From Paractinoplanes ovalisporus (lineage in GTDB: Bacteria > Actinomycetota > Actinomycetes > Mycobacteriales > Micromonosporaceae): DNA of 64,000 nt. Location of the stretch: contig NZ_JAENHP010000009.1 in NCBI RefSeq assembly GCF_016834655.1, positions 1 to 64,000 of the forward strand, in the 5' to 3' direction. The notes under the pieces were generated by a model. It was not told the DNA's origin, searched no databases, and saw only the letters and a list, made by a program, of their open reading frames with translations. A program made the translations under genes and the position numbers. Below, piece by piece: positions 43,285 to 51,638 of the stretch (its first letter is position 1; every line of letters starts with the position of its first letter).

Positions 43285-44990
43285 GGAATCCTCACCGTCA
43301 TGGTCGTGCCGGGTCCCGGCCGTGGTTCCAACTGGATGCCGCCGCCGGCCTCCGCCGCCCGGGCCGAGAGCAGCCGGATACGGCGGTTGCCGGGAGCCAT
43401 CAGATCGGCCTGGTCGGTGACGACCCGGACGACGAGGGTCTTGCCGGCCGCGGAGACATCGATGTGCAGGCCCGGCGGCTGCCGGATGCCGTCCAGGATC
43501 GTGGCGGCGTCGCCGACGATGTCCTGGGCCGCGGTCATGGCCGCGGCCCGCATCGTGTCGTCCAGTTCGGCCTCGTTCGCGACCGTCACCCGGACCGGAA
43601 GGTCGACCGAGCGGCCGAGATGCTCCAGGGCGGGAGCCAGGCCGGACTCGCGCAGCAACGGTGAGTAGAGCGCCTCGGCGACCGACCGCAGCTGGTCGAG
43701 GGCGACGCTCAGCTCCTGCTGGGCCAGCCGTACCGAAGCCGTGGCGGTCGCGTCCGACGCTGTCCGCAGCCCCAGCCGGCCGAGGGTCATCGAGATGGCA
43801 CTCACCCGCTGCTGCACCTGCTCGTGCAGAACCTGTTCGAGTTCACGGCGCTGGGCCAGGTCTCCGGCGCGGATCCGCTTGCTCCACACCTTCGTCACGG
43901 TGTCGAGCCGGGCCATGGCCAGATCGCGGCTGGAGAGCATCGCCACCGTGCGCAGACGTTCGGCCTGTGGCCAGTGGCGGAACCGGGCGTCCACCTCGAC
44001 CATCGCCACCGGGCCCGAGCCGGCGGGTTCGGTCGGGTCGTCGACGGTGATCACGTATCGCCCTTCGGCCGGTGGCCGGTCACATCGCTCGTCGCCCGAC
44101 TCGTTGACGAACAGCTTCTGATCCGTCAGGCGGTAGAACACGTCCAGGCTCTCGTCCCCGACAGCGCGGCGCAGGCCGTCGCGCACCACGGCCCCGGTCA
44201 GCATCGGCATCCGGGCGATCTCGTCCGCGAGCCGGGCCCCGAGAGCCCGGCTCCGCCAGGCCTGGGCGATCAGCGCGAGAGGGAACAGGATCAGGCCGGC
44301 CGTACTCGCCGCGACCCAGTAGCTGGGCTCGGGCACGGATCGGGGACCCTCCGCAGCGGTCAGCGCCGCGGCCGCCACGACCGGAACGATCACGCCGAGC
44401 GCCGCCCAGCGTTCCCGGCCCGGGACCCGCCGCAGGTGGAGTCCGACCACCGTGGCGAACAGCAGGACGATGGCGGCGTCGGCCACGGCCAGCAGTGTCG
44501 CGGCGTCGCGATAGGTCCGGCCGGCCATCGCCAGGACCACCTCGCCGACCGGCAGGACGAACGCCGACGCGGCGACAAAGACCCGTACCGGCCACCGCCA
44601 CGCACCGCCGTCGAGGTGAAGCAGGACGGCGCAGGTGACCGCGAACCAGAAGAGGACGTTGCTGAACTCGCCGGCCCGGGTGGCGAAGCTGCCGCCCCAT
44701 GATCCGGCCCAGGTGGCCGGCCAGAGCACCGCGCCGGCCAGGAGCGTCCAGCAGAGGGGCCGGCGCGGAACGACAACCGGATAGGTCAGCAGCCCCGCAG
44801 CTGTGGCCAGCAAAGCCGACAACAGCACGTTCAGAGTGGCGTTCCGGGGATCGGACTGCCACACCTGACCTTGGACAACCACGGCGATCACGGTCGCCGT
44901 GAAGGCAGGCGCAAGGCAGAACCGGAGCAGACGCCACTCCGCCGTCGCCGGGGACGCCAGCGTCAGCCTGCCCCGGAGGATGTCTGCCAC
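43275..44990 (-). CDS. Histidine-kinase-like protein with degenerate catalytic domain
   Basis: Protein of 571 aa with about seven membrane helices in residues 20-245. The dimerisation helix reads RRELEQVLHEQVQQRVSAIS with H389 in place of the usual LHDG context. The ATPase part has lost the N-box (around 485-500: TAAQDIVGDAATIL, no Asn at the conserved site) and the first G-box (around 520-530: VVTDQADL). It therefore probably cannot bind ATP normally. It may act as a regulatory partner or phosphatase for the regulator whose gene it overlaps. The family assignment is clear; the loss of activity is inferred. Confidence 0.8.
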   Translation of the reverse strand: MADILRGRLTLASPATAEWRLLRFCLAPAFTATVIAVVVQGQVWQSDPRNATLNVLLSALLATAAGLLTYPVVVPRRPLCWTLLAGAVLWPATWAGSWGGSFATRAGEFSNVLFWFAVTCAVLLHLDGGAWRWPVRVFVAASAFVLPVGEVVLAMAGRTYRDAATLLAVADAAIVLLFATVVGLHLRRVPGRERWAALGVIVPVVAAAALTAAEGPRSVPEPSYWVAASTAGLILFPLALIAQAWRSRALGARLADEIARMPMLTGAVVRDGLRRAVGDESLDVFYRLTDQKLFVNESGDERCDRPPAEGRYVITVDDPTEPAGSGPVAMVEVDARFRHWPQAERLRTVAMLSSRDLAMARLDTVTKVWSKRIRAGDLAQRRELEQVLHEQVQQRVSAISMTLGRLGLRTASDATATASVRLAQQELSVALDQLRSVAEALYSPLLRESGLAPALEHLGRSVDLPVRVTVANEAELDDTMRAAAMTAAQDIVGDAATILDGIRQPPGLHIDVSAAGKTLVVRVVTDQADLMAPGNRRIRLLSARAAEAGGGIQLEPRPGPGTTMTVRIPCG

Positions 44991-45059
44991 CTGACCTGCC
45001 TATCGTCTGCGGGCCCGATCGGAAAGAGTGCACACCCTCGGATCCGGCAGAGGCCGTGC

Positions 45060-45097
45060 GGGCGCCTGGCCTCCCCCCTCCGGAATGCCAGGCGCCC
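45060..45097 (-). terminator. Hairpin terminator of the secreted-protein gene
   Basis: GGGCGCCTGGC (45060-45070) and GCCAGGCGCCC (45087-45097) form a perfect 11-bp stem around a 16-nt loop, 7 bp past the stop. Confidence 0.6.
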
Positions 45098-45104
45098 TGC
45101 TCCC

Positions 45105-45773
45105 TTACTGCGAGATGTACTGGAAGCTGCCGCCGGGGAGGATGCGCTCCGGGGCGCCGTCGTCGGCCACGTCACCGCGCGGGCCGAACGTGCTGATGGT
45201 GTAGATCCCCCGCAGCCGCTTGTACTGCGGTCCACTGCACGTCAGGGTCGGGTGGTCCTGCTTGCCCAGGGCGAACTGGGTCGTGTTGGTCGACGTGTTC
45301 TGCGGGGTGAAGTTGCACCACCCGGTGTACGTCCGGCCGTTCGGCCGCGTGACGGTGAGCGGGATGCGGAAGACGATCGGCTTGTTGTTGATGCTCTTGT
45401 AGGCCTGGAACTTGATGATCGTGCGCTTGCGCGTGGCCCCGGCCGGGCAGCTGACCTCGGCCGACCTCGGGAAGCCGATGGCCAGACTGCAGTCACCGAT
45501 CGGCCAGTCGAACTGGACCTGCACGATCGGCTTCACCACAGTGCCGTCGGAGCTCTCCGACAGGCAGAAGCGATACCGGGCGCGGGCGAAGTTCAGGGAC
45601 GTCTGCCAGATCTTGCCCTGGCTGTAGTCCACGCAGTTGAGCTCTCCGGCCGTGATGAGGATCCGGTCCTCGGGATCGGTGGCCGAGGCCGGGGCGGCGA
45701 CGAACGCGGTTCCGAGAACACCGACAAGCGCGGAAGCTATGAGCGCCACGCGGCGCGGCCAACTGATGTGCAC
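45105..45773 (-). CDS. Secreted hypothetical protein with paired cysteines
   Basis: Protein of 222 aa from GTG 45773, chosen because GGAGGGGG lies about 7 nt upstream and the start leads straight into a signal peptide (ALIASALVGVLGTAFVAAPA, cleaved near ASA-TDPED). An upstream ATG at 45824 would add 17 residues and spoil the signal. The mature part has about six cysteines (in GELNCVDYSQGK, YRFCLSESSDG, GDCSLAIG, VSCPAGA, GWCNFTP and LTCSGPQ), which suggests disulfides. I do not recognise the family. It has its own terminator. Confidence 0.75.
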   Translation of the reverse strand: MHISWPRRVALIASALVGVLGTAFVAAPASATDPEDRILITAGELNCVDYSQGKIWQTSLNFARARYRFCLSESSDGTVVKPIVQVQFDWPIGDCSLAIGFPRSAEVSCPAGATRKRTIIKFQAYKSINNKPIVFRIPLTVTRPNGRTYTGWCNFTPQNTSTNTTQFALGKQDHPTLTCSGPQYKRLRGIYTISTFGPRGDVADDGAPERILPGGSFQYISQ

Positions 45774-45917
45774 CTGACATCCCCCTCCGGTGCCGGCCCT
45801 CGTACGGGCCGGATGTGTACTCATCGTCGGCTCCCGCACCGGGCCCGGGCAGTGGGCGATCCCTGCGACAAACCAGGGGATCCACCGGGGGAGACGAGTG
45901 CCTGCCCTCGTCCCGCA

Positions 45918-45923
45918 TACGAT
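45918..45923 (+). promoter_or_regulatory. -10 box of the SRPBCC gene (leaderless)
   Basis: TACGAT is followed by 7 nt and then ATG 45931. Confidence 0.4.
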
Positions 45924-45930
45924 CCTGGCC

Positions 45931-46371
45931 ATGCCGACCGACCGGTTCAGTGACAGCGTCCGGATCGCCGCGCCGGCTGCGGTGATCTATGAGCACCTGC
46001 TCGACCCGCACAACTACATCGGACTGTCGCCGCTCATCGTGGCTGTTCGCGACGTCCGCCCGGCGGGGGAATCGACCGCCTACGTTGCGGTTGAGCGTTT
46101 CCGGCTAGGGCCGTTCCACTGGGACAACCTGATCCGCGTCACCCTCACCGGTGTGCGGCCCGACCTTCGCGTAGTCAGCGACGTTGTCAGCCCGGGCGCC
46201 GTCCGGCTCGAGTCGACCGTGGATCTCGCCCCCGATGGCGGCGCCACCACGCTGACCGAGTCGATCGAGGTCGAGTTTCCGGCTCTGTTGCGCGGGTTTG
46301 TCGTCAAGCAGGCCAGTTCCGTCCAGAAGTCCCGCTTGGCCGAACTGGCCCGCCGCTTCAGCCGGCCCTAG
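45931..46371 (+). CDS. SRPBCC-family protein
   Basis: Protein of 146 aa with the START/polyketide-cyclase-like pattern: an initial strand SDSVRIAAPAAVIYEHLLDP, a central beta sheet, GGATTLTESIEVEFP, and a long C-terminal helix (KQASSVQKSRLAELARRF). Such proteins bind a hydrophobic ligand in a single cavity. No catalytic residue can be named. A -10 box 7 nt upstream suggests a leaderless transcript. Confidence 0.82.
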   Translation: MPTDRFSDSVRIAAPAAVIYEHLLDPHNYIGLSPLIVAVRDVRPAGESTAYVAVERFRLGPFHWDNLIRVTLTGVRPDLRVVSDVVSPGAVRLESTVDLAPDGGATTLTESIEVEFPALLRGFVVKQASSVQKSRLAELARRFSRP

Positions 46372-46494
46372 TCGAAGTGGGAGCGGCGGCCGGCCAGCTC
46401 GGTGCGGTTCTGGTCTGCGTCTCGGTGGTCGGCTCGGGCCCCGAGCGGGGTGCGTTCGTGCTGCCCCTGCGGGTCGGGAAGGTGGTGGAGCCCG

Positions 46495-47601
46495 CTACGG
46501 GTTCAGCGTGATCCAGGCTCCCGAGACTGCCGACTGTTCCAGGGCGTCCAGCGCCTCGGCCGCGCGGATCGCGTCGACAAGCGTTGCGCCGTACGGGATC
46601 CCCTCCGCGACCGACTGCAGAAAGCGCGCCGCCTCGATCACCTTGAGGTCGTCGTAGCCCATCGGGATGCCGGCCCCCGGCTGGAACGCCCCGAAGTCCC
46701 CGTCGGAGGGGCCGACGAACTGGGTGTCGGTGCCGATGCCCAGTTCGCCCATGCGGCGGAAGTCCCAGAAGAGCGCGCCCCGGGTGCCGTGGATCTCGAA
46801 GCCGTAGCTGTTCTGTTCGCCCACGGCGACGCGGCTGCAGTCGAGGATCACCCGCGCCCCGGAGGCCATCCGCAGCAGGCTGCCGAAGTAGTCGTCGTTC
46901 TCGACCGGACCCGGCTCGCCGCGGCCCCGTTCGTGCCCGGCCGTGGCGGCGGTCGGGCGCGGTCTCTCCCGGATGAAGATCGCGGTGTCGGCGACCAAAG
47001 AGTCGATCTCGCCGAGCAGGTAGCGGATCAGGTCGACGCCGTGCGCCCCGAGGTCGCCGAGGACGCCGTTGCCGCCCCGGGCCCGCTCGAAGCGCCAGCT
47101 CAGGGCGTCGTCGGGGTGGGCCGCATAGTCGCTCAGGAACCGGAACCGGGCGTGCGTGACGTCGCCGATCCCACCCTCCGCGATGAGCAGGCGGGCCTTC
47201 TCGACGGCGGGCGCGTTGCGGTAGTTGAAGCCCACGGCCACCTGGACGTCGCCGACGATGGCCCGGGCGTCGGCGGCGCTGAGCCCGACCGGTTTCTCGA
47301 TCCAGATGTGCTGCCCGGCGGCCGCGAACGCGCTGCCGATCTCGCGGTGCAGGAAGTTGGGGGCGGTGATGCTGACCGCGCCCACCCGTGGGTCGCCCAC
47401 GAGCGAGCGCCAGTCCCGGGTCGATTCCTCGAAGCCGTAGCGCCGGGCGGCCTCGTCGGCGCGGCCGGGAACGTCATCGGCGACGGAGACGAGGCGGACC
47501 GGGCTCACCGAGGGAAAGTGGTGCGGGACCCGGGCGTACGCCTGGGCGTGCACCCGCCCCATCCAGCCGAACCCGACGACGGCGACGCCCAGCCCATCCA
47601 T
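46495..47601 (-). CDS. Gfo/Idh/MocA-family NAD(P)-dependent oxidoreductase
   Basis: Protein of 368 aa. The N-terminal Rossmann fold begins GVAVVGFGWMGRVHAQAY. I-E-K-P-V-G (in HIWIEKPVGLSAADA) is the conserved catalytic-lysine segment. The C-terminal half is the family's beta-sheet dimerisation domain (GDLGAHGVDLIRYLLGEIDS). Members oxidise sugars, inositols or related polyols. No sugar transporter or kinase is adjacent, so the substrate is open. A -10 box (TATGCT at 47608-47613, minus strand) lies 6 nt before the start. Confidence 0.92.
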   Translation of the reverse strand: MDGLGVAVVGFGWMGRVHAQAYARVPHHFPSVSPVRLVSVADDVPGRADEAARRYGFEESTRDWRSLVGDPRVGAVSITAPNFLHREIGSAFAAAGQHIWIEKPVGLSAADARAIVGDVQVAVGFNYRNAPAVEKARLLIAEGGIGDVTHARFRFLSDYAAHPDDALSWRFERARGGNGVLGDLGAHGVDLIRYLLGEIDSLVADTAIFIRERPRPTAATAGHERGRGEPGPVENDDYFGSLLRMASGARVILDCSRVAVGEQNSYGFEIHGTRGALFWDFRRMGELGIGTDTQFVGPSDGDFGAFQPGAGIPMGYDDLKVIEAARFLQSVAEGIPYGATLVDAIRAAEALDALEQSAVSGAWITLNP

Positions 47602-47607
47602 CGACGG

Positions 47608-47613
47608 AGCATA
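47608..47613 (-). promoter_or_regulatory. -10 box of the oxidoreductase gene (leaderless)
   Basis: TATGCT on the minus strand is followed by 6 nt and then the ATG at 47601. Confidence 0.4.
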
Positions 47614-47619
47614 ACCCCG

Positions 47620-48216
47620 TCAGCCGGCCCTCCGGTTGCGCGCGAAGAGGAACCCGGCGAACGCGAGCAGGGCCACGACGATCGCCCCGATGACGACGAA
47701 CATGGTGGTGTTGCCGGAGTCGTCGCTCTCGGCGGACGCCAGGTCGGCGGCCGGGGCCGAGGGCGCGGCGCTGGTGGCCGTCGGCGGAACCTCGACCAGC
47801 GACTCGTCCGGCGCCGGGGCGGGCTCGGAGCTCGGGGCGGCGGTGGCGGCCGGGTCGGCCACGGTGAACTTGTAGGAGCCCTGCACGGTGTGGCCGTCCT
47901 GCGAGACCACCCGGTACGCCACCGTGTAGGCGCCGTTGGCCAGCGGCTCGAAGGTGATCGTGCCGGTCGCGCCCGCCACCTCGGGGTCGGACGCGTCGAT
48001 CTTGGTGGACCCGGAGGAGACGGCGATCGTCGTGTACTCGGGGTTCAGCTTCTGCAGGAACTTCAGCTTGACGCTGGTCGGCGCCTTCTTGACCGTCGAG
48101 CCCTTGGCCGGGGTCGCCTCGGCCAGCGCGTTGTGGGCCAACGCCGGTGCGCCGGGCAGAAGCACCGCCAGCACCGCGGCCAGGGCGACGAGCAGGCGGG
48201 TCACGGGCTTGGTCAT
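47620..48216 (-). CDS. CopC-domain copper-binding protein, membrane-anchored
   Basis: Protein of 198 aa. A signal peptide ends APALA, leaving H28 as the first mature residue, the amino-terminal histidine that CopC proteins use for Cu(II). The domain continues with the CopC sandwich (PAKGSTVKKAPTSVKLKF, VAYRVVSQDGHTVQGSYKF). A Pro/Ala/Ser-rich linker leads to a C-terminal helix (FVVIGAIVVALLAFAGFLFA). It should bind copper outside the membrane. No CopD gene is adjacent. It lies 18 bp upstream of the Gfo/Idh gene start, same strand. Confidence 0.88.
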   Translation of the reverse strand: MTKPVTRLLVALAAVLAVLLPGAPALAHNALAEATPAKGSTVKKAPTSVKLKFLQKLNPEYTTIAVSSGSTKIDASDPEVAGATGTITFEPLANGAYTVAYRVVSQDGHTVQGSYKFTVADPAATAAPSSEPAPAPDESLVEVPPTATSAAPSAPAADLASAESDDSGNTTMFVVIGAIVVALLAFAGFLFARNRRAG

Positions 48217-48332
48217 GGGTTCACAGGTCCTTCTGTCCGATGCCGGGGAGTGGTTGGTCGCTCCCCGGCCTGAGAAAGTTCCCGCCCGAGCTTAGGGGAA
48301 TCTCACCGATCCGCCTGGGGGAAGCGCGTTCA

Positions 48333-48338
48333 TAGGCT
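48333..48338 (+). promoter_or_regulatory. -10 box of the DedA/PAP2-like gene (leaderless)
   Basis: TAGGCT is followed by TCGATC and then GTG 48345. Confidence 0.45.
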
Positions 48339-48344
48339 TCGATC

Positions 48345-49688
48345 GTGCAATGGCTCGACGACCTGCTCGGCTCGCTGCCGGCCGGCCTCGTGCTGCTGGT
48401 GGTGGCCGCTCTCGTGGTCTCCGAGGCGGCCGTCCTGGCCGGGCTGGTGCTGCCGTCAGCGACCGCGCTCGTCGCGCTGGGACTGCTCGCCAACGAGGGG
48501 GTGGTGGGCATCGTTCCGGCCGCGCTGGTCGCGGTGGGGGCGGCGGTGCTCGGCGGAACGGGGGGCTATTTCGCCGGGCGCCGCCGGGGGCCACGCGCCC
48601 GGTTCGTCAAGGAGCGGCACTGGCAGCGGGCCGAGCGGATCTTCGAGCGGCACGGCGGCCGGGCCGTCTTCTTCGGACAGTGGGTGGCCGGGGCCCGTAC
48701 GCTCGTACCCCGCCTGGCCGGGATGAACGGCGTGCCCTACCGCCGGTTCGCGGCCGGGCAGATCCCGGCGGCGGTCGGCTGGTCGCTGTGGCTGGTCGTC
48801 GGCAGCTATCTGGCCGGCGCCTCCTACGACGTGCTGGCCGCCCGGGCCGGTCGGGCCGGGGGTGCCCTGGCCGTGCTCACCGGCCTGCTCATCGCGCTGG
48901 TGCTGGCCGGCCGCTGGCTGGGGCGGCACCCGCTCAACTCAACCAGCGGCCGGCACCTGTTCAGCCAGCCGGCCTGGCCTCCGCTGACCGGCAGCCGTGC
49001 CACCCGGGTGCTGATCAGCCTGGGCGCGCTGGTGGCTCTGGCGGCGGTGCTGATCGTCGTCATCCCGCTGATCGTCAAGCTGAGCGGCCTGTCCGCGGCC
49101 GACGACGCCGTCACCACCTGGGCCCGCGGGCAGTGGAGCTCCGACGGCTACCGGTTCGCGCTCGAACTCGCCACCTCGGTCAGCCCCGAGATCCTGCTCG
49201 GCGTCGCCGCGTTGGCCGTGCTGCTGCGGGCCTGGTGGCGCCGCGAGGGCGTGCTCGACGCCCTGGCTCCGCTGGTTCCCATGGTCGTCCTGACCCTGAT
49301 CCTCGCCGTCCTGAATCCGCCCTCGTGGGAGGGCCCGCCCGACCTGTTCTTCCCGTCCGCCGCCGAGTACGACGGCCCGCTGCCCCTGGCCGAGGCCGGT
49401 CCGGCGCTCGCCTCACTGGCGTCGGTGCAGACGGCCCAGCTGGCGGCCGTGGTCGGTCTGCTGGCCTGGCTGGTGTCGCGCCGCCTGACCTGGCCGCAGC
49501 GGGTCACCGTGGGCACCCTGGCCGCGGCCGGTCTCGTCCTCTGCTCGGGCTCGTGGGTCTATCTGGGCTGGAGCCGCCTGAGCGAGACCATCGCCGCCGT
49601 GCTGCTCGGCGGGGCCTGGGCCGTGCTGAATGCCGCGATCTGGGCGTCCCGGACACCCGGGCCCGTCCGCGTCCAGGCGCTAGTCTGA
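48345..49688 (+). CDS. DedA-family membrane protein fused to a PAP2-like domain
   Basis: Protein of 447 aa from GTG 48345. Residues 1-190 are a DedA/SNARE-associated domain (LPSATALVALGLLANEG, GGYFAGRRRG, FGQWVAGARTLVPRLAGMN), the fold of lipid scramblases and flippases. Residues about 215-440 have PAP2-like helices ending in VYLGWSRLSETIAAVLLGGA. At that point active PAP2 phosphatases have GVHWxxD, so the catalytic histidine seems lost (Ser or Arg here, Glu for Asp). It probably moves or recycles undecaprenyl- or glycerolipid phosphates, with the second domain non-catalytic. Confidence 0.82.
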   Translation: MQWLDDLLGSLPAGLVLLVVAALVVSEAAVLAGLVLPSATALVALGLLANEGVVGIVPAALVAVGAAVLGGTGGYFAGRRRGPRARFVKERHWQRAERIFERHGGRAVFFGQWVAGARTLVPRLAGMNGVPYRRFAAGQIPAAVGWSLWLVVGSYLAGASYDVLAARAGRAGGALAVLTGLLIALVLAGRWLGRHPLNSTSGRHLFSQPAWPPLTGSRATRVLISLGALVALAAVLIVVIPLIVKLSGLSAADDAVTTWARGQWSSDGYRFALELATSVSPEILLGVAALAVLLRAWWRREGVLDALAPLVPMVVLTLILAVLNPPSWEGPPDLFFPSAAEYDGPLPLAEAGPALASLASVQTAQLAAVVGLLAWLVSRRLTWPQRVTVGTLAAAGLVLCSGSWVYLGWSRLSETIAAVLLGGAWAVLNAAIWASRTPGPVRVQALV

Positions 49689-49694
49689 CGGGCT

Positions 49695-50894
49695 ATGAAC
49701 GCCGATGGCCTGCGCCGCCGTGCGCACGCCACCATCGACGGCCTGCGGAGGCTGCTCGGCGGCTTCGGCACGTCGGCTCTCGCGCTGGCCACCCTCTTCT
49801 GGATCGCCATCGTGGCGATTCTCTGCCTGGTCGGCATCGGATTACTGCTTTTCCCGTACGCCCGTAGCGCCGTCCGTGCGGTGGCCGACCGTGAGCGGGC
49901 CCGGTTGTCACGCTGGGGTCCCGAGGTTCTGGGCCCGCTCTCGGAGCGGCCCAGCGGGCGGGAACTGCTCTGGCTCGTCGAGCACGCCACCGCCGGCTTC
50001 TTCATCAGCGCGTTCGGCCTGATCGTCCCGCTCTCGTCCGTGCAGGACATCGTCTACCCGTTCTACTGGTGGCTCGTCCCGCCCGACTCCGTCCCCGGGC
50101 TGGTCTTCTGGCCGGTCCACAACCAGCGCGACGCGATCCTGGTGGGCCTCTACGGTCTCGCCTGGGTGCTGCTCGGCCTCTATCTCGCGCCGAAGCTGGC
50201 CCGGTTGCAGGCCTGGCCCGGCCGTCGCCTGCTCTCCCCGCCGCCCGGCACCGACCTCAGCCTGCGCGTCGCCGAGCTGACCGCGACCCGGGCCGCCGCC
50301 CTCGACGCGCACGCGGCCGAGCTGCGCCGCATCGAACGTTCGCTGCACGACGGCGCCCAGAACCGCCTGGTCGCGGTCAGCGTGCTGCTCGGCGCGGCCC
50401 GGCGGGCGGTGGCCCGCGACCCGGCCGCGGCCGGCGAGATGCTCGACCGGGCCCAGGACGCCGCCGAGCTGGCCCTGGCCGAGCTGCGGACGGTCGTGCG
50501 CGGCATCCTCCCGCCCGTGCTCGACGGCCGCGGGCTCGACGGCGCGCTGGCCGGGCTGGCCGGCGACTCCGGGGTGCCCTGCCGGCTCGAGGTCGACCTG
50601 CCCCGGCGGTGCGCGGCCTCGGTCGAGGCGACCGCCTATTTTGTGGTGGCCGAGGCGCTCACGAACATCAACAAACACAGCGGCGCCACGACCGCTTCGG
50701 TGCGGGCGACCGTCGCCGGTGACCGGCTGATCCTGACCGTCAGCGACGACGGGCGCGGCGGCGCCGACGAGGACGGCGGGTCCGGGCTCACCGGCATCCG
50801 GCGCCGGGTCGAGGCGTACGACGGAACCCTCACCCTGACCAGCCCGGCCGGTGGGCCGACGACCATGCGAGTGGAGCTGCCGTGCGGATCGTGA
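49695..50894 (+). CDS. Sensor histidine kinase, NarL-partner type
   Basis: Protein of 399 aa; ATG 49695 lies 8 nt after TAGTCT. Membrane segments are at about 35-58, 98-120 and 148-168. A short linker leads to H218 in IERSLHDGAQNRLVAVSVLL, then the N-box AEALTNINKHS and the G-boxes DDGRGG and GSGLTGIRRRVEAYDG, all intact. The response-regulator gene overlaps its 3' end by 13 bp, so the two form one unit. The ABC/FtsX pair downstream is a likely target. Confidence 0.92.
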   Translation: MNADGLRRRAHATIDGLRRLLGGFGTSALALATLFWIAIVAILCLVGIGLLLFPYARSAVRAVADRERARLSRWGPEVLGPLSERPSGRELLWLVEHATAGFFISAFGLIVPLSSVQDIVYPFYWWLVPPDSVPGLVFWPVHNQRDAILVGLYGLAWVLLGLYLAPKLARLQAWPGRRLLSPPPGTDLSLRVAELTATRAAALDAHAAELRRIERSLHDGAQNRLVAVSVLLGAARRAVARDPAAAGEMLDRAQDAAELALAELRTVVRGILPPVLDGRGLDGALAGLAGDSGVPCRLEVDLPRRCAASVEATAYFVVAEALTNINKHSGATTASVRATVAGDRLILTVSDDGRGGADEDGGSGLTGIRRRVEAYDGTLTLTSPAGGPTTMRVELPCGS

Positions 50895-51526
50895 TCGCCG
50901 AGGACGAGCCGCTGCTGCGCGAGGGCCTGGCCCTGCTGCTGCGGGCCGAGGGGCTCGAGGTGGTCGCCACCGCCGACGGTCCCGCCCCGTTCCTGGCCGC
51001 CGTCGACGAGCACAAGCCGGATGTGGCGATCGTCGACGTCCGGATGCCGCCCACGCACACCGACGAGGGCATCGTCGCCGCCGTCGAGGCCCGCCGGCGG
51101 TTGCCCGGCCTGGCCGTGCTCGTCCTCTCGGCGTACGTGGAACAGGCTTTTGCCACCGATCTGCTCAGCGGTGGCGCGGCGGGGCTCGGCTATCTGCTGA
51201 AGGAGCGGGTGGGGCGGGTCGAGGAGTTCCTGACGGCGCTGCACCGCGTGGCCGACGGCGGCACGGCGGTCGACCCCGAGGTGGTCGGGCTGCTGCTCTC
51301 GCGCAACCGCGCGGACAACGGCCTGGAACGGCTCAGCCCGCGCGAACGGGACGTGCTGGCGCTGATGGCCGAGGGGCTGGGCAACGTGGCGATCGCCGAG
51401 CGGCTCGTGGTCACTGAGGGCGCCGTGCACAAACACATCCGCAGCATCTTCGCCAAGCTCGACCTCGCGCCCAGCGACCGGGCCGACCGCCGGGTCACCG
51501 CGGTGCTGCGCTACCTGGAGAAATAG
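50882..51526 (+). CDS. NarL/LuxR-family response regulator
   Basis: Protein of 214 aa. GTG 50882 overlaps the kinase gene. The receiver has E7-D8 and phosphoacceptor D52 (VAIVDVRMPP), then the LuxR helix-turn-helix (LSPRERDVLALMAEGLGN, VTEGAVHKHIRSIFAKL). A perfect palindrome 5 bp after its stop, upstream of the ABC genes, is a candidate binding site. Confidence 0.93.
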   Translation: MRIVIAEDEPLLREGLALLLRAEGLEVVATADGPAPFLAAVDEHKPDVAIVDVRMPPTHTDEGIVAAVEARRRLPGLAVLVLSAYVEQAFATDLLSGGAAGLGYLLKERVGRVEEFLTALHRVADGGTAVDPEVVGLLLSRNRADNGLERLSPRERDVLALMAEGLGNVAIAERLVVTEGAVHKHIRSIFAKLDLAPSDRADRRVTAVLRYLEK

Positions 51527-51531
51527 CGCCG

Positions 51532-51549
51532 GGTACAGCTAGCTGTACC
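51532..51549. promoter_or_regulatory. Perfect 18-bp palindrome upstream of the ABC/FtsX pair
   Basis: GGTACAGCTAGCTGTACC reads the same on both strands. It lies between the response regulator and the ABC ATPase (start 51639), about 90 bp upstream of the latter, and suits a dimeric regulator such as the neighbouring NarL-type protein. Confidence 0.55.
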
Positions 51550-51638
51550 GCGAAGAGGCCCGCTGGCTTCATCGATCTTGACCGCTGCGAAAAATAGCGT
51601 TTCCGGTGTCAGCGAAGAGCACACCGAGAGGCGCAGTG

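Noticed and set aside
46402-48273. 623-aa plus-strand frame
   Set aside because: Antisense shadow of the Gfo/Idh/MocA and CopC genes, both of which carry clear family motifs on the other strand.
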